The position numbers were made by a program, and so were the translations under genes. A model generated the notes under the pieces. It searched no databases and was not told where the DNA came from. It saw only the letters and a list, made by a program, of their open reading frames with translations. Source: Henckelia pumila (Eukaryota > Streptophyta > Magnoliopsida > Lamiales > Gesneriaceae). From it: DNA of 64,000 nt. This document shows positions 37,801-48,415 of the stretch, one piece after another; position 1 is the stretch's first letter; each line of letters opens with the position of its first letter. The stretch is taken from the NCBI RefSeq assembly GCF_033568475.1, contig NC_133123.1, positions 5,642,001-5,706,000 on the forward strand, in the 5' to 3' direction.

Positions 37801-38539
37801 AATTATTTTCTTTCAAATAAATTATTGTTTTAACTTTCAAATAAATTACTGTTTTAACTTACAAATCAATAGAAGTAAAATTATTATTTAACAGATATTA
37901 CTTTTGTTGAAGTGCAATAACTATTCATACTGAAAAGAACAATCGAAACATGATGTTTGAGATACAACATAATTTAAAATATTGGATTAGTATTGTTACC
38001 AATGACTATAATTATTGAAAATGTAATAAGCATTCGGCCATACAATATGTATCAAAGTAAAGGTCATAACTTCGATTCACATTGATTGCGAGCATAATTA
38101 TTGGGAAGGGGATTATTGGGTACAATAATTATCTCTTTGCTATGTAAAACAATCAAAATGTAGTGTTTGAACTGTTACACATATTAAAATATTTGAATTG
38201 CACAATTATATATCAACTATATATAGCTTTTAATAAAATGCAAACGCTCAGTCTTACGGTTTATAAAAAATCAATGTATTTTTTTACATTTATCAACAAA
38301 TATATAACATATGTTATTGTTTTAAAGTCATTAATTAAAAAAATAAATTAAATCCAAGATGTAAAACATAAAAGCATCGATTAGATACCACAAATCGATC
38401 GTACTAATTAGAGAATAAATCATTATAACCAAAGTTTAAAATTGATAGTAAAATATATAACACTTAATTAAAAAAGCTAAGCAAACAATTAATAAAGTTA
38501 TTATAATGTGTCACGTGCGTTGCACGTGCAATTTTCTAG
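34783..38539 (+). mobile_element. Candidate non-autonomous Helitron
   Basis: The right end is seen directly: a perfect 7-bp stem with 3-base loop CACGTGC-GTT-GCACGTG (38512-38528), then 7 bases and CTAG (38536-38539) followed by T. This is the standard plant Helitron 3' terminus. A left end TC preceded by A is proposed at 34783 (A/TCTATTATTTATATT), the first such TA-rich start after PPO1. No Rep/helicase frame is visible, so it would be non-autonomous. It contains the degenerate 0.7-kb tandem repeats. The 3' end is well supported; the 5' end is inference. Confidence 0.6.
34830..36960. repeat. Degenerate about 0.7-kb tandem repeat (3 copies)
   Basis: The block containing TTCAATGAGTATTTAATTT and TTAATATTTAATTCATGT recurs near 34930, 35110 (shorter), 35740 and 36470. 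The companion block ...TTTATTCAATCAA...TTTGGTAA...TAACTAA... recurs near 35450, 36080 and 36790. Spacings are 630-820 bp. Copies are strongly diverged and AT-rich. Confidence 0.65.
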
Positions 38540-40446
38540 TAAATTAAAATAATAGAGTTGCAAAGTCATGTTGAAATTACCTACAAATATGTTTTCAGAA
38601 ATTTTATGTTTCGATGGATGACAGATTCAAAAGTTACTCGATTAATGAAGCATTATATTAATCCTCTAATTAATTAATGCTCCTTTAGGTCATCCCGTTA
38701 CTAATTATTATAGTTATTTAATGCAATTTGATTCTGATAACGTGTCTTAGCGTAGATATAATAAGTTCAATTTCGTGCTTTAATAAATATAAATTAACCA
38801 ACTTCAACATGACCACAAGTTTTTTAAGCAACAAGCTAGATACATATATATTAGCATATATTTATATCTACTTGCTTTCTTGGGTATAAATTAAGGTTGT
38901 GGGCGGGCTTGAATATTGTAAGGTAGAGAAACTAGAGCTATTACCTATATATTCGGCGAGGAATATGATATATTTGGAGTTTTAAAACTCCAATATATTT
39001 TTTTGAGTTAAAATAGTTTCATATGATTGAATGTGAGTTTTACTGATTTAAGGATTGTTGTCTCATCGAACGTAATTATTAGATTTAGATCTGATGGAAC
39101 ATAGTCCTTATTAATATATTCCAAAGAACAAGGTAATCTGCTATTAAACATACTATTTTTTCAGTTAATTAGTTTTTATGTGAGAATCTGATGGTGATAA
39201 TAAAAGTGATGGAATCTCTCCCCATAGTTTTGAATTTTCAAGTAATGCACTGTCGTGAATCTTGGCTGCATGGGCTTTTTTTGTTGGAGACAGAATATTT
39301 TGGGCTGGTTTTGTTAATGGGTCGATTTAAACATGTTTTTAATTCGCGCAAATTACAAAAGTTCAAAAACCACCCCTTCTTTTAAAATTTAATAAAAAAA
39401 TATCCTCCCGATTAAAAATATAATGTGTTGGTTAATTTGGAGTTGAAATCAACAATGACAAATCGAAGAGCTAAAGTTTTCATTTGTTGTAAAAATTGAA
39501 GTTAGAACCCTTTTGAAAAAATTTATGAGCTAAAACCTCATTTCTAATCTAATATCTTAATAAGTTTTGGAGATTTGAATTGTTAATTTTTCATGTTGTC
39601 CCTCAAATCCTTAGTTGTTGGAGGATTTCGGTGAGTTTATCTGAAGTTTCTTCTCCTTCATTTATTAACTCCTAAGGCATAATTAATTATTAATTATATT
39701 ATCACCGATCACCTTTCATTTACGAAGGTATAAATTCAATCTCTTACGTTAGCTTTCATTTTCATAAAAATTTCGAACCTACCCATGGGGTAATACCTCA
39801 TGGGTGGGGTCTAAGGAACCCATTTTCATGGGAAAAAGGCTAATAAAAGTTGTCAACTTTAATAAATGATAATTGATAATTAGTATATTATTTAATCTAA
39901 TCTAATTATAATACACATACTTAACTTAACTTACTGTTATAAAAGTACGAGTTTTGAAGTTTTGAAGTGTGAATTATAACGTCCGTAAATTCAAAAAAAT
40001 AAATGTAAACTTTTTTAAAATATAAACATATTGATAAAATTTATAATTATTGATTTCATACGTGTAAATTTTCTTCCATTGTGTCTATTTTCTGGGTACT
40101 TGGGGAATTTTTCGTCTTGGTTGATTGGCCTTGTAACTTCTTACATCATTCGTCCCATTAATTCATTTAGGCTTGTGTGTGCTTTCACACAAATCATAAA
40201 ATTATTTGGAAAATCAATATTTATAAAAAAAATTCTCGTTTTGTCTTTATTTAATAAATAATAAATATCTTAATATGATAAAATAATTATACAACTAGTT
40301 AATGATATTAATTTAATAAATGTAAATTGATAAAAGATTAAGATAAATAACAATAAAGATAAAAACTAGAGTACTATATAACTGGAACGAATGAAAAAAT
40401 AAATATAACTTAAATGAGTGTGATAGATGGAGTACTATTATAATTA

Positions 40447-40689
40447 GGTATTGTTTGGTTTGATGTATTATTAATTTATGTATAACTTATTTCAATCAAT
40501 TTCGTCTTATTTTCGTCATATTATTTATCTATTTATTAATTAATAATTTTACATCAATTAAATCAAATAAATTATAATCTATCCATTAAATCAAATAATT
40601 TATTAACTATTTTTTCTTATTTATTTTTAATTTACATTATATTACTTATCTATGGATTACTTATCCTATCACTCAAATCAAACGGTGCC
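40447..40689. mobile_element. Tourist-like (PIF/Harbinger) MITE
   Basis: Ends GGTATTGTTTGGTTTGA and, from the right, GGCACCGTTTGATTTGA (13 of 17 matching), flanked by the 3-bp duplication TTA (40444-40446 and 40690-40692). 243 bp, AT-rich, non-coding. Both the TTA target and the GG-start ends are typical of the superfamily. Confidence 0.82.
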
Positions 40690-40936
40690 TTAGAGTACGA
40701 GTTTGAATTTTTGAATTGTGTATTTTCATGTTGTCAAATGAGTTTATTTGTAATTTTCTTTCCATCATTTAGTAATTACTAATTTATAATTAATTAATTA
40801 TTCCTATTAATTATGGTTGTACATTTCTTTTTTACTTTTTGGTGGAAAGGGATTCAATATTTTAATATTTTTCATTTTCAGGGGAAAGATGACTAGAATT
40901 TGTCAAATTTAACAATTGATAATTAATATAATTAAT

Positions 40937-41063
40937 ATCTAATCTAATCTAATATATAATTCTAATATAATTTAATTTAATCTAAAATCTAAAATCTATC
41001 TAAATCTAAAAGTCTAAAATCTAAAATCTAAAATCTAATCTAAAATCTAAAAGTAATCTAAAG
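40937..41063. repeat. AATCTAAA-type simple repeat
   Basis: About 125 bp of irregular TCTAAA/ATCTAATC units (for example CTAAAATCTAAAATCTA). It does not have the plant telomere unit. Confidence 0.8.
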
Positions 41064-41969
41064 TATGAGTTTTGAATGAGTTAGTCTACGCTACACCGGG
41101 TTTCTCCCCTTATCGTGAGACTCATATATTTTTATGAAAATTGACATATGTCTTGATGATCCAATGATTGATATTTGACCACATCATGGGGGGAGAAGTA
41201 CTCCAGGTATAGCATATAATAATCCGTTTTTTGAATTGTGAATTGTCCTTGTTGTCCTTTCAAATCCTTAGTTGGAAGATTTCAACGAGTTTAATTATTT
41301 ATAATTTTCATCTCTTCATTAATTAAGTCATATTAACAATTATTAACTACTAGTACTAATTAATAATTACAATTATAAAAAAAATCTAATTAAATTTATA
41401 GCTACAAACCATCGTATGGATAAATTATTTGTGGCTTATATACCTTTTAAATATCTACACATAAAATTATGTACAAAACTGGAATTGTCTAAAGTCGAGA
41501 CTGACATTTTGAATGTAATAAATAAAATATGTATATGTCGTTTTGCTCATGTTATTATTGAGATTCAATCACCGATTATGGTGAATATGATTGAACTTTA
41601 AAGTATAAATGTTATATATATGATTATATTTATATAAAGGTAGTAAAATTAGTATGAAATATGTGACCATAACATGCATCCTCATCATTTTTTTAGTTTT
41701 ATTATGAAACGATATATTTCACGAATTTCGATCTGTTTCCTATTATATAGAGTGAAAAGTAGTAATATTTTTAACATAAAAAATTATACATTTCCATGGG
41801 TCAAGTTGAATAAAAAAACATGTTTCACCAAATTAATTTACATGTGAGACGTTCTCAATTCTCATGGTAATTTTATTTTATTTTTTAATTTTATTTAAAA
41901 GCAATCCACCTTTTTAAGGACATAATTTTCGATCAGAGAGCCTAAATGTTGGCACGTGTTTAATATATC

Positions 41970-42539
41970 CAATGTTTTTATAATCGGACCGGTTATTGAA
42001 CCGATCTACTTTGAAAAAATGATACAATTGATCAGACCGTTTTAACCGGAAGGTCGAACCGAAAAACCCTTTATATAATTTAATATAATTAATAATATAA
42101 TATTAAAATTTAAAACTTAAAAGATGTATATAAATAGATAAAAAAAAATTATCACAGTTTGAAAAATAAAGAACGATATAAATATATTCAAAATATTAAT
42201 TATAGTTATATATATTTTTAAAAGTAAATTAATTAATTATAAAAACTTTAATAATACTAAAATAATATTTTAAACGATGTAAAAATTAAAAATAATCATT
42301 TATTATATATAATCAAATATTAAATAAAAGTTATAAATTAAAAAAAACTAATTTTTTTAAAAAAATTTGAAAACCGGTTGAACCGGTTCTTTAGCCGGTT
42401 TTTAGGACCGGTTCTTGGCAAGTTCTTGACTGATTTCGAGCAGTTCAACCGTTCAAACGATTTTAAGGAGTGTTTCCGATCGGTCTAGTGACCGGTTTCC
42501 GGTTGAACCGGTCAGTCCGGTCCGATTTTGAAAATACTA
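41970..42539. mobile_element. hAT-like MITE with ACCGG-rich ends
   Basis: The left end CAATGTTTTTATAATCGGAC pairs with the right end read backwards, TAGTATTTTCAAAATCGGAC. Sub-terminal repeats of AACCGGTT and GGACCGG occur on both sides of an AT-rich core. Flanks AATATATC (41962-41969) and AAAATATC (42540-42547) match 7 of 8, an 8-bp target duplication. 570 bp, non-coding. Confidence 0.75.
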
Positions 42540-44202
42540 AAAATATCTATCGATGCCCACCATACAAAATGAGAGTTGAATTAGAGATGTTAATTACTTG
42601 AGTAGTAAATTACAAATTAATCATTTCATAGAGTAAAGTAGTAATTTTTATTTTTAAACACTCCTATTTTGAACTTCCTCAAATAAAATATGCTACTGCT
42701 AGCAACATGACGGTCTTGCTAAATAATTTTATGAATAATATATATTGTTTTATGTAAAAGGTAAAATACAATATACTTGTTCTTTTTACATGTACATCCA
42801 TTAGGCCATGTTTTGATTGATGAATTTGAAAATATCGATTTCAAGTTTATTGACTATTTTGAATCAACGATATTTATCGAATCTACTCCAAATCAAATTA
42901 AAAAAATTTATTAGCATAATTGTGGTGGATTACAAATACACCTAAGATGAATGTCAGATTGTGATTATGCATAGTTCATGCATGTTAATCTATTCTTTTC
43001 CTCATGTGAAATTTTCTTTTATTTTTTCTTGCAAATTTGATTGCTATAAATTAAATATGTCACATACGATGTATTAAAAACTTTATTATTATACTTTTAT
43101 GTTTCAATTTCAGGTAATTTATTATAAAAATTTAATCTTAATTTTAATTTTTATAATTTTTATAATTATCTTTATATGAGTCGAATATATGTGTGCAAAT
43201 TAAATATGTCACATACGATGAATTCTTGCTTGAATATTCTCCTACTTTTAGGAAGATATTCTTTTATAATTATATTATATTATATTATATATATATTATG
43301 ATCCATAATTTTGAAACAAGCTAAGAAGATTTTTTATTCCCAGTTTGTGTATATAGTCAACATTTAACACGCTATATAGAAGAATGGTAGGTTAAGGGAG
43401 ACCCTGCAGCCGCCGGGTCCCCCCCACCACTGCATTTCGGACCCTGGACAGCAAAAATTTTCTTCATACAACAATAATTTTAAAGATTTTTTCGAAAAAG
43501 TATACATAAAAACGTGCGATACGTACGTAACGTAGACGCCCGTGACAAAAGACATAAACTCAATTAATTACATCGTTAAACAACATATTGATTCTTTGTA
43601 ATCATCAATAACTACAATATTTGTTAAATGTTGCTCTGTTTTATTCGTTTAGTTTGTTGTTCCCTTTAATTTTGACTATATATCTCTGCATTTATATTTT
43701 TTTAAACCATGAAGGATTTCGCATTCAATTTGGTTTCGATTCTTGTGAAAAATTGTGGGAAATGTGCTAGCTAGGAAGTATGAACGTATTCAAGAATTTT
43801 GATCACAAGTGTGCTTGTTTTTATGCGCGCAAGTGGTTCCATGGGAACGAACTTATTTTGTTTTATAACTATAATCTTCGGTTCAAGGGAACTCAATTGA
43901 AGTATTTCATTGTGAGTAGCATTTCACTAAATTATCACGAAAAAACAAATATTTGAGAAAAGATATATGTGCATTGTGTGCGCAATTAATCCGCAAGAGT
44001 AGGTCTTTTGTATTGTCTATGAAATAGATCGATCTGATTCATATTTACAATAAAAATTAATTAATTTTGACAAAAATATTAATAATTTTTCGTGATTCAA
44101 ATTGAACAAAAAATTCCTCGTACAAAATTGATATGTAAAACAATATCATACACCTCGGAGTAACAGCGTGGTAGCTTCCATGTATTCTTATGTCCAATAG
44201 TC

Positions 44203-44210
44203 TATATATA
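44203..44210 (+). promoter_or_regulatory. TATA box of PPO2
   Basis: TATATATA 70 bp before ATG 44273 and only 34 bp before the upstream in-frame ATG 44237. A start about 30 bp downstream would leave 44237 almost at the cap, favouring 44273 as the initiation codon. Confidence 0.6.
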
Positions 44211-44272
44211 CGATAAGTGATGGTTGCCACATTATCATGAGCATATTGAGCATTAATAATATCTCACAAACC

Positions 44273-46045
44273 ATGGCTACTATTCCACTTTCATGGTCCG
44301 CCACCGCCGCGGCCCCTTCTTCCTCCTCCTCCCACCACTTGCCTCGACACCGACGCGGTTCCACCGCCAAGCCACCGCATTTTTCAGGCCGTCCATCGAA
44401 AGCTCATCGCTTGGCCGTGTCGTGCAACCAAACAAACGACGGCGGGGAAAACCAGAAACACGACGTGGAGAATTCTCCAGGAAGATTGGACAGGAGGAGG
44501 AATGTGCTTCTTGGAATGGGAGGTCTCTACAGTGCCGCAAATCTCGTTCCAGCGGTGGTTGCCTCTCCGATATCTTCCCCTGATTTCACCAAATGCTCGA
44601 GGGGTACAAATCTGAACACAAACAAACCACTGGACGTGGACTGTTGCCCCCCAGTGTCCACAGAAATAATCGATTTCAAGCTGCCTCCCGTGGAGAAACT
44701 GCGTATACGGCCCGCGGCTCAGCTAGCCGGAGAAGAATACTACGCCAAGTTCGAGAAAGCTATTGCTCTGATGAAAGCTCTCCCTGCCGATGATCCTCGC
44801 AGTTTCATGCAACAAGCTAATGTTCACTGCGCTTACTGCAATCTCACGTATGATCAGACAGGAGCAGACCCCGAGGTAAAACTTCAGATTCACAACTGCT
44901 GGCACTTCTTCCCCTGGCACAGATGGTATTTGTATTTCTACGAGAGAATCTTGGCCAAATTGATCGATGACCCAACTTTCGCTTTGCCATTTTGGAACTG
45001 GGATCACCCAGACGGAATGCCCATGCCTGAAAGATACGCGAGAACCGACTCATCCCTTTACAATGCACGACGGAACCAGACTCATCTTCCCCCGGTCCTC
45101 CTCGATCTGGCCTACTCCCCCACCGCCCCCACCAAGCCAGAGAAGATAATACCCAATAACTTGACGGTCATGTACAGCGAAATGATCCGTAATGTTAAGA
45201 ACCTGGATGATTTCTACGGGGCCAAATACGTGACCGGTACCCCTCCTAACCCCGGTCCAGGAACAGTGGAGCGTGGGTCACACACAGCGGCGCACGTTTG
45301 GACCGGAGAAGCCACGGCTACTGGAGAGGATATGGGCAACTTTTACTCCACAGGTCGAGACACGCTTTTCTTCGCACATCATGCAAATGTCGACCGTATG
45401 TGGACCATATGGCGGAAACTGAGGGGATCCAAACCCAAAGATTACAAGGAAGCAGAGTGGCTGGACTCCGATTACCTATTCTACGACGAAAACGCGCAGC
45501 TGGTGCGCGTAAACGTGAAAGACACGTTGGAGAACGAGAAAATGGGGTACGTTTACGAGGATAGAGACTTGCCCTGGTTGAAAAAAAGGCCAGCTGCTCG
45601 TGTCAAGAGATCTAAAGTGGCCAAATCCTCCAAGGCGCCAAAGGCAGGGGAGAGTAGTATTTTCCCAGTGAAACTCGACAAGGTGGTGAAGGTTTTGGTT
45701 CCCAGGCCGAAGAAATCGAGAAGCAAGAAGGACAAGGACAAAGAAGAGGAGTTGCTGGTGATTGAAGGGATTGAAGTGGACAATGCTAAGTTTGTGAAGT
45801 TCGATGTGTTTGTTAACGACGAAGACGATAAGACGGATGAACTGGACAAGGCGGAGTACGCAGGATGTTTCTCTCAAGTTCCTCACAAGAACTCGGTAAC
45901 AACTAAGACTAAGATAAGGCTGGGGCTGACTGAGCTGTTGGAAGATTTGGATGCCGAAGATGATGACAAAGTGTTGGTTTCTTTGGTGCCCAAAGCTGGG
46001 GGAGAGGACATTACCATTGGTGGTATCAAGATCATCTATGCTTAA
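44273..46045 (+). CDS. Polyphenol oxidase, chloroplastic (copy 2)
   Basis: Tandem paralogue of the gene at 32780, intronless, 590 aa from ATG 44273 (602 aa if ATG 44237 is used; MATIPLSWSA is the shared start of both copies). It has a Ser/His-rich transit peptide and a twin-arginine signal DRRRNVLLGMGGLYSAA (73-89). CuA has His185, thioether Cys189, His207 and His216; CuB has His337, His341 (SHTAAHVW) and the third ligand in HHANVDR. The DWL block reads EWL, and KFDV is intact (KFVKFDVFVND). The residues after the CuB histidines are Thr338 and Val342, where copy 1 has Ile and Ala, so substrate range may differ. The linker before the shielding domain is Lys-rich (KKSRSKKDKDKEEE). Both copies look functional. 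The 3' UTR keeps homology to copy 1, with AATAAA at 46246. Confidence 0.96.
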   Translation: MATIPLSWSATAAAPSSSSSHHLPRHRRGSTAKPPHFSGRPSKAHRLAVSCNQTNDGGENQKHDVENSPGRLDRRRNVLLGMGGLYSAANLVPAVVASPISSPDFTKCSRGTNLNTNKPLDVDCCPPVSTEIIDFKLPPVEKLRIRPAAQLAGEEYYAKFEKAIALMKALPADDPRSFMQQANVHCAYCNLTYDQTGADPEVKLQIHNCWHFFPWHRWYLYFYERILAKLIDDPTFALPFWNWDHPDGMPMPERYARTDSSLYNARRNQTHLPPVLLDLAYSPTAPTKPEKIIPNNLTVMYSEMIRNVKNLDDFYGAKYVTGTPPNPGPGTVERGSHTAAHVWTGEATATGEDMGNFYSTGRDTLFFAHHANVDRMWTIWRKLRGSKPKDYKEAEWLDSDYLFYDENAQLVRVNVKDTLENEKMGYVYEDRDLPWLKKRPAARVKRSKVAKSSKAPKAGESSIFPVKLDKVVKVLVPRPKKSRSKKDKDKEEELLVIEGIEVDNAKFVKFDVFVNDEDDKTDELDKAEYAGCFSQVPHKNSVTTKTKIRLGLTELLEDLDAEDDDKVLVSLVPKAGGEDITIGGIKIIYA

Positions 46046-46309
46046 TCACCTTCTTTGATTAATTTATGCATGATTGATCCAAAGATATGTTTTCCACTCT
46101 CAATAATCACAGATTTCTATATATATCTGTTTGTATGAGTGAGTATATATGCATGGCTAATCTTGTAAGCAAATTCAGCAACAGATCCATCTTGATTTGG
46201 TTCAGTTGGATCGAATGTAAATCTTGTGAACTTTAAAGATTGAGGAATAAAGTTTCAAGAAGAGAAATTTGGGAAAAAATCATTTTTTAATATATGACAA
46301 AATTAGAAT

Positions 46310-46500
46310 TTTAGTCGTCTATTGTTTTTTAGTTTTACTTTTTTTTAGTCGTTTTTCATCAGCACATTATTCGTGTTACATTAGAAAAATGACTCAAATT
46401 GTTATTGAAAACAAAAGTAGTGGACTAAAACTGAAATTTGACAATATAAAAGATCAAAATCGTAATACACAAATATATATGACCAAAAATTATAATATTT
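46310..46500. repeat. Dispersed AT-rich repeat, copy A
   Basis: Contains GGACTAAAACTGAAATTTGA followed by CAATATAAAAGATCAAAATC. The same string with few changes occurs at 47714-47754, within a similar context (TAGTCGTTTTTC..., TCACATCAG-like). Probably part of a repeat family; the class is not recognised. Confidence 0.55.
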
Positions 46501-47559
46501 CATAATTATTTATATATCTTTCATAAATTTTGTCGCATTAAATCCTTATGATTTTTTCTATTTATACCTGATACTAATTAAGTGAAATTTTGTAATTAAA
46601 TATATGAATATTCTAAAGACCGAAATCCCAATAAAGAATTGCATTAATTAACTAACTTCAAACAACTCAAACTTCTAATACATAATTGGATTGAGATTTT
46701 TCATAGTGAAATGAATTAGTTTTTGATATGTTAAATTAAATAGAAATAAGCATATGATCAAATGAGCAATTCTCCATTACGAAGGTTGACCGTTGACCGG
46801 CCGAAGAACGGATCAGAAAAATTGTGTGATGGACGTATGTTCTGGGCCCTGGGCTATTTCCATGGGCCTTCTAAAAAACCACATCCACGTGCCTTGGACA
46901 TTTACTACAGACCCCCTACAAAATATCTAAAATGAAGCCGGAAACAATTATGAAGTATTTTTGCGTGGGTAAAATAATATTGGTACAATATAAATTTATA
47001 TTTTTTTATTTTTTAAAATCTAAATTAATTTTTAGCAACTGTTAGGAACTTTTCATCTCTTGTAATTTTTATTTTAAAGAAATATGTTGTAAATTTTGCA
47101 AGAATAATGTTAAAAGCACGTCAAATATATCGTATATCGATATGTACATCAATAATATCGTTATATTTTTTTATTATATCTTGAAATTTTATATTCAATA
47201 TATCACGAGATAGTAACATATGAAAAACTTGTATTGAATATTTTTTATGATGTACAAAATATTGATATACATATAACACAATTCAACATCTGGACCCTTT
47301 TATTGAAAAAGAACTGATTCTTTACTATGCACGTGCTTTTTAAAACACGCACCCAGAAAACTAAACCGTCCAAAGCTGAATATTACATTTTGAAGTAGTA
47401 TATATTAAAACTTTCAAATATTTCGTGTAGTTTTTGTTACGCTTAAAATGCTATTTTTAATTTTGAGCACTTTTTTCCTGAATTTTTCAACATTTTTTCT
47501 TTTTGATCCTGTTTTTTTTATATCATTTTGCAATTTCGATACTAAAGGTTATCAGATTT

Positions 47560-47780
47560 CGTTTTTAGTCAGCTATATTTTTTTGTGTGGCAATTTTAGA
47601 CCTTTTTTTTTACGACGTAGCGCTAATGTGGTACCGATACAACGCTGATATGTATAGTGTCACATCAGTATTTTAGACGAAAAATGATAAAATTTCCAAA
47701 AATCGAAACATGTTGGACTAAAACTGAAATTTGAAAATATAAAAGATTGAAATCACAACGTGAAAAAATTAATTAACCAA
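47560..47780. repeat. Dispersed AT-rich repeat, copy B
   Basis: Shares GGACTAAAACTGAAATTTGA and AATATAAAAGAT with 46310-46500, and a preceding TGTCACATCAGTATTTTAGA block that loosely recalls sequence at about 20040-20130 and 29290-29400. Element ends not seen. Confidence 0.5.
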
Positions 47781-47961
47781 AATTATAGTTTTTCCTGTTT
47801 TTTTATTTTTTATTTTTTGCAAATTTTGAAAAGGAGCAGTTTTAAATTGACCCTTTTGAATTGAAAATTTGATTTCTATCTCTAAACAGAACAGAGAGCC
47901 GATAGCTAATTACTTTCGATTTATATGAGAATTTGTTCCATTTTTTTTATAACCTGAGAAC

Positions 47962-48415
47962 CAGGGATGCAAATGAACCAAGTCGGTTTGTGAGCTTTAC
48001 GAGTTCGCTCGATAAATATTTGATTTGTATTTGAGCTTATCGAACTCGAGCCGAATTCGAACATGTTCGAATTCTTTTTCGAGCCGAACTCGTGTCAAAA
48101 TTATGTCGTTCGATAGTTCGCAAATAGTTTGCGAGCATTAATATTTAATTAATATAATATAATTATATACATTTCGAACCTTTTCGAGCATTTCGAGCAT
48201 TTCGAACCATAATATCCGAGCAATAGTTTTCGAATATGTTCGAATGTTTCGAGCCGAACTCGAACTTTATTTTGAGCCGAGCTCGAGCCAAAATATTTGA
48301 AATTATCGAGCTTCGAATCGAACTCGAAATTGAATATACTCTTATCGAGCCGAATTCAAGCCTTAAAATTTTACCATTGTTCAGTTCGGTTCAGTTCGGT
48401 TCGTTTACACCCCTA
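47962..48415. mobile_element. hAT MITE rich in TCGAGC/TTCGAA
   Basis: The left end CAGGGATGCAAATGAACC mirrors the right end TAGGGGTGTAAACGAACC (reverse complement). It is flanked by a perfect 8-bp duplication CTGAGAAC (47954-47961 and 48416-48423). The interior is packed with short GAGCTCGAGCC, TTTCGAGC and GTTCGAA motifs. 454 bp, non-coding. All hallmarks of a hAT non-autonomous element. Confidence 0.9.

Larger units (their letters stand above)
39560..41400. repeat. Degenerate repeat block, three diverged copies
   Basis: A segment of the type GTTTTGAATTGTGAAT...CATGTTGTCC...TCAAATCCTTAGTTGG...GAGTTTA recurs near 39575, 40705 and 41230, each followed by TAATTAATTATTAATT-rich sequence; the first two run on to a GATAATT...ATCTAATCTAA block. 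The unit seems to be about 0.5-1.1 kb. The element type is not recognised. Confidence 0.5.
38540..44202. other. Remainder of the spacer between the two PPO genes
   Basis: AT-rich, no gene supported. Contains a degenerate repeat block (39560-41400) with a Tourist-like MITE inside it, an AATCTAAA-type simple repeat (40937-41063), a hAT-like MITE (41970-42539) and a 23-bp direct repeat AATTAAATATGTCACATACG at about 43046 and 43197. The GC-rich patch at 43398-43456 resembles one upstream of PPO1. Confidence 0.6.

Noticed and set aside
40937-41063. Considered as an interstitial telomere repeat
   Set aside because: Units are AATCTAAA/TCTAATC-like, without the TTTAGGG unit.
34523-44202. Searched for a third, decayed polyphenol oxidase between the two copies
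   Set aside because: No copper-site, DWL or KFDV remnants seen in any frame; the spacer is repeat DNA.
44237-44272. Upstream ATG as the start of PPO2
   Set aside because: It would lie within a few bases of the predicted transcription start, and copy 1 cannot use the equivalent ATG; ATG 44273 has the better context and is shared.
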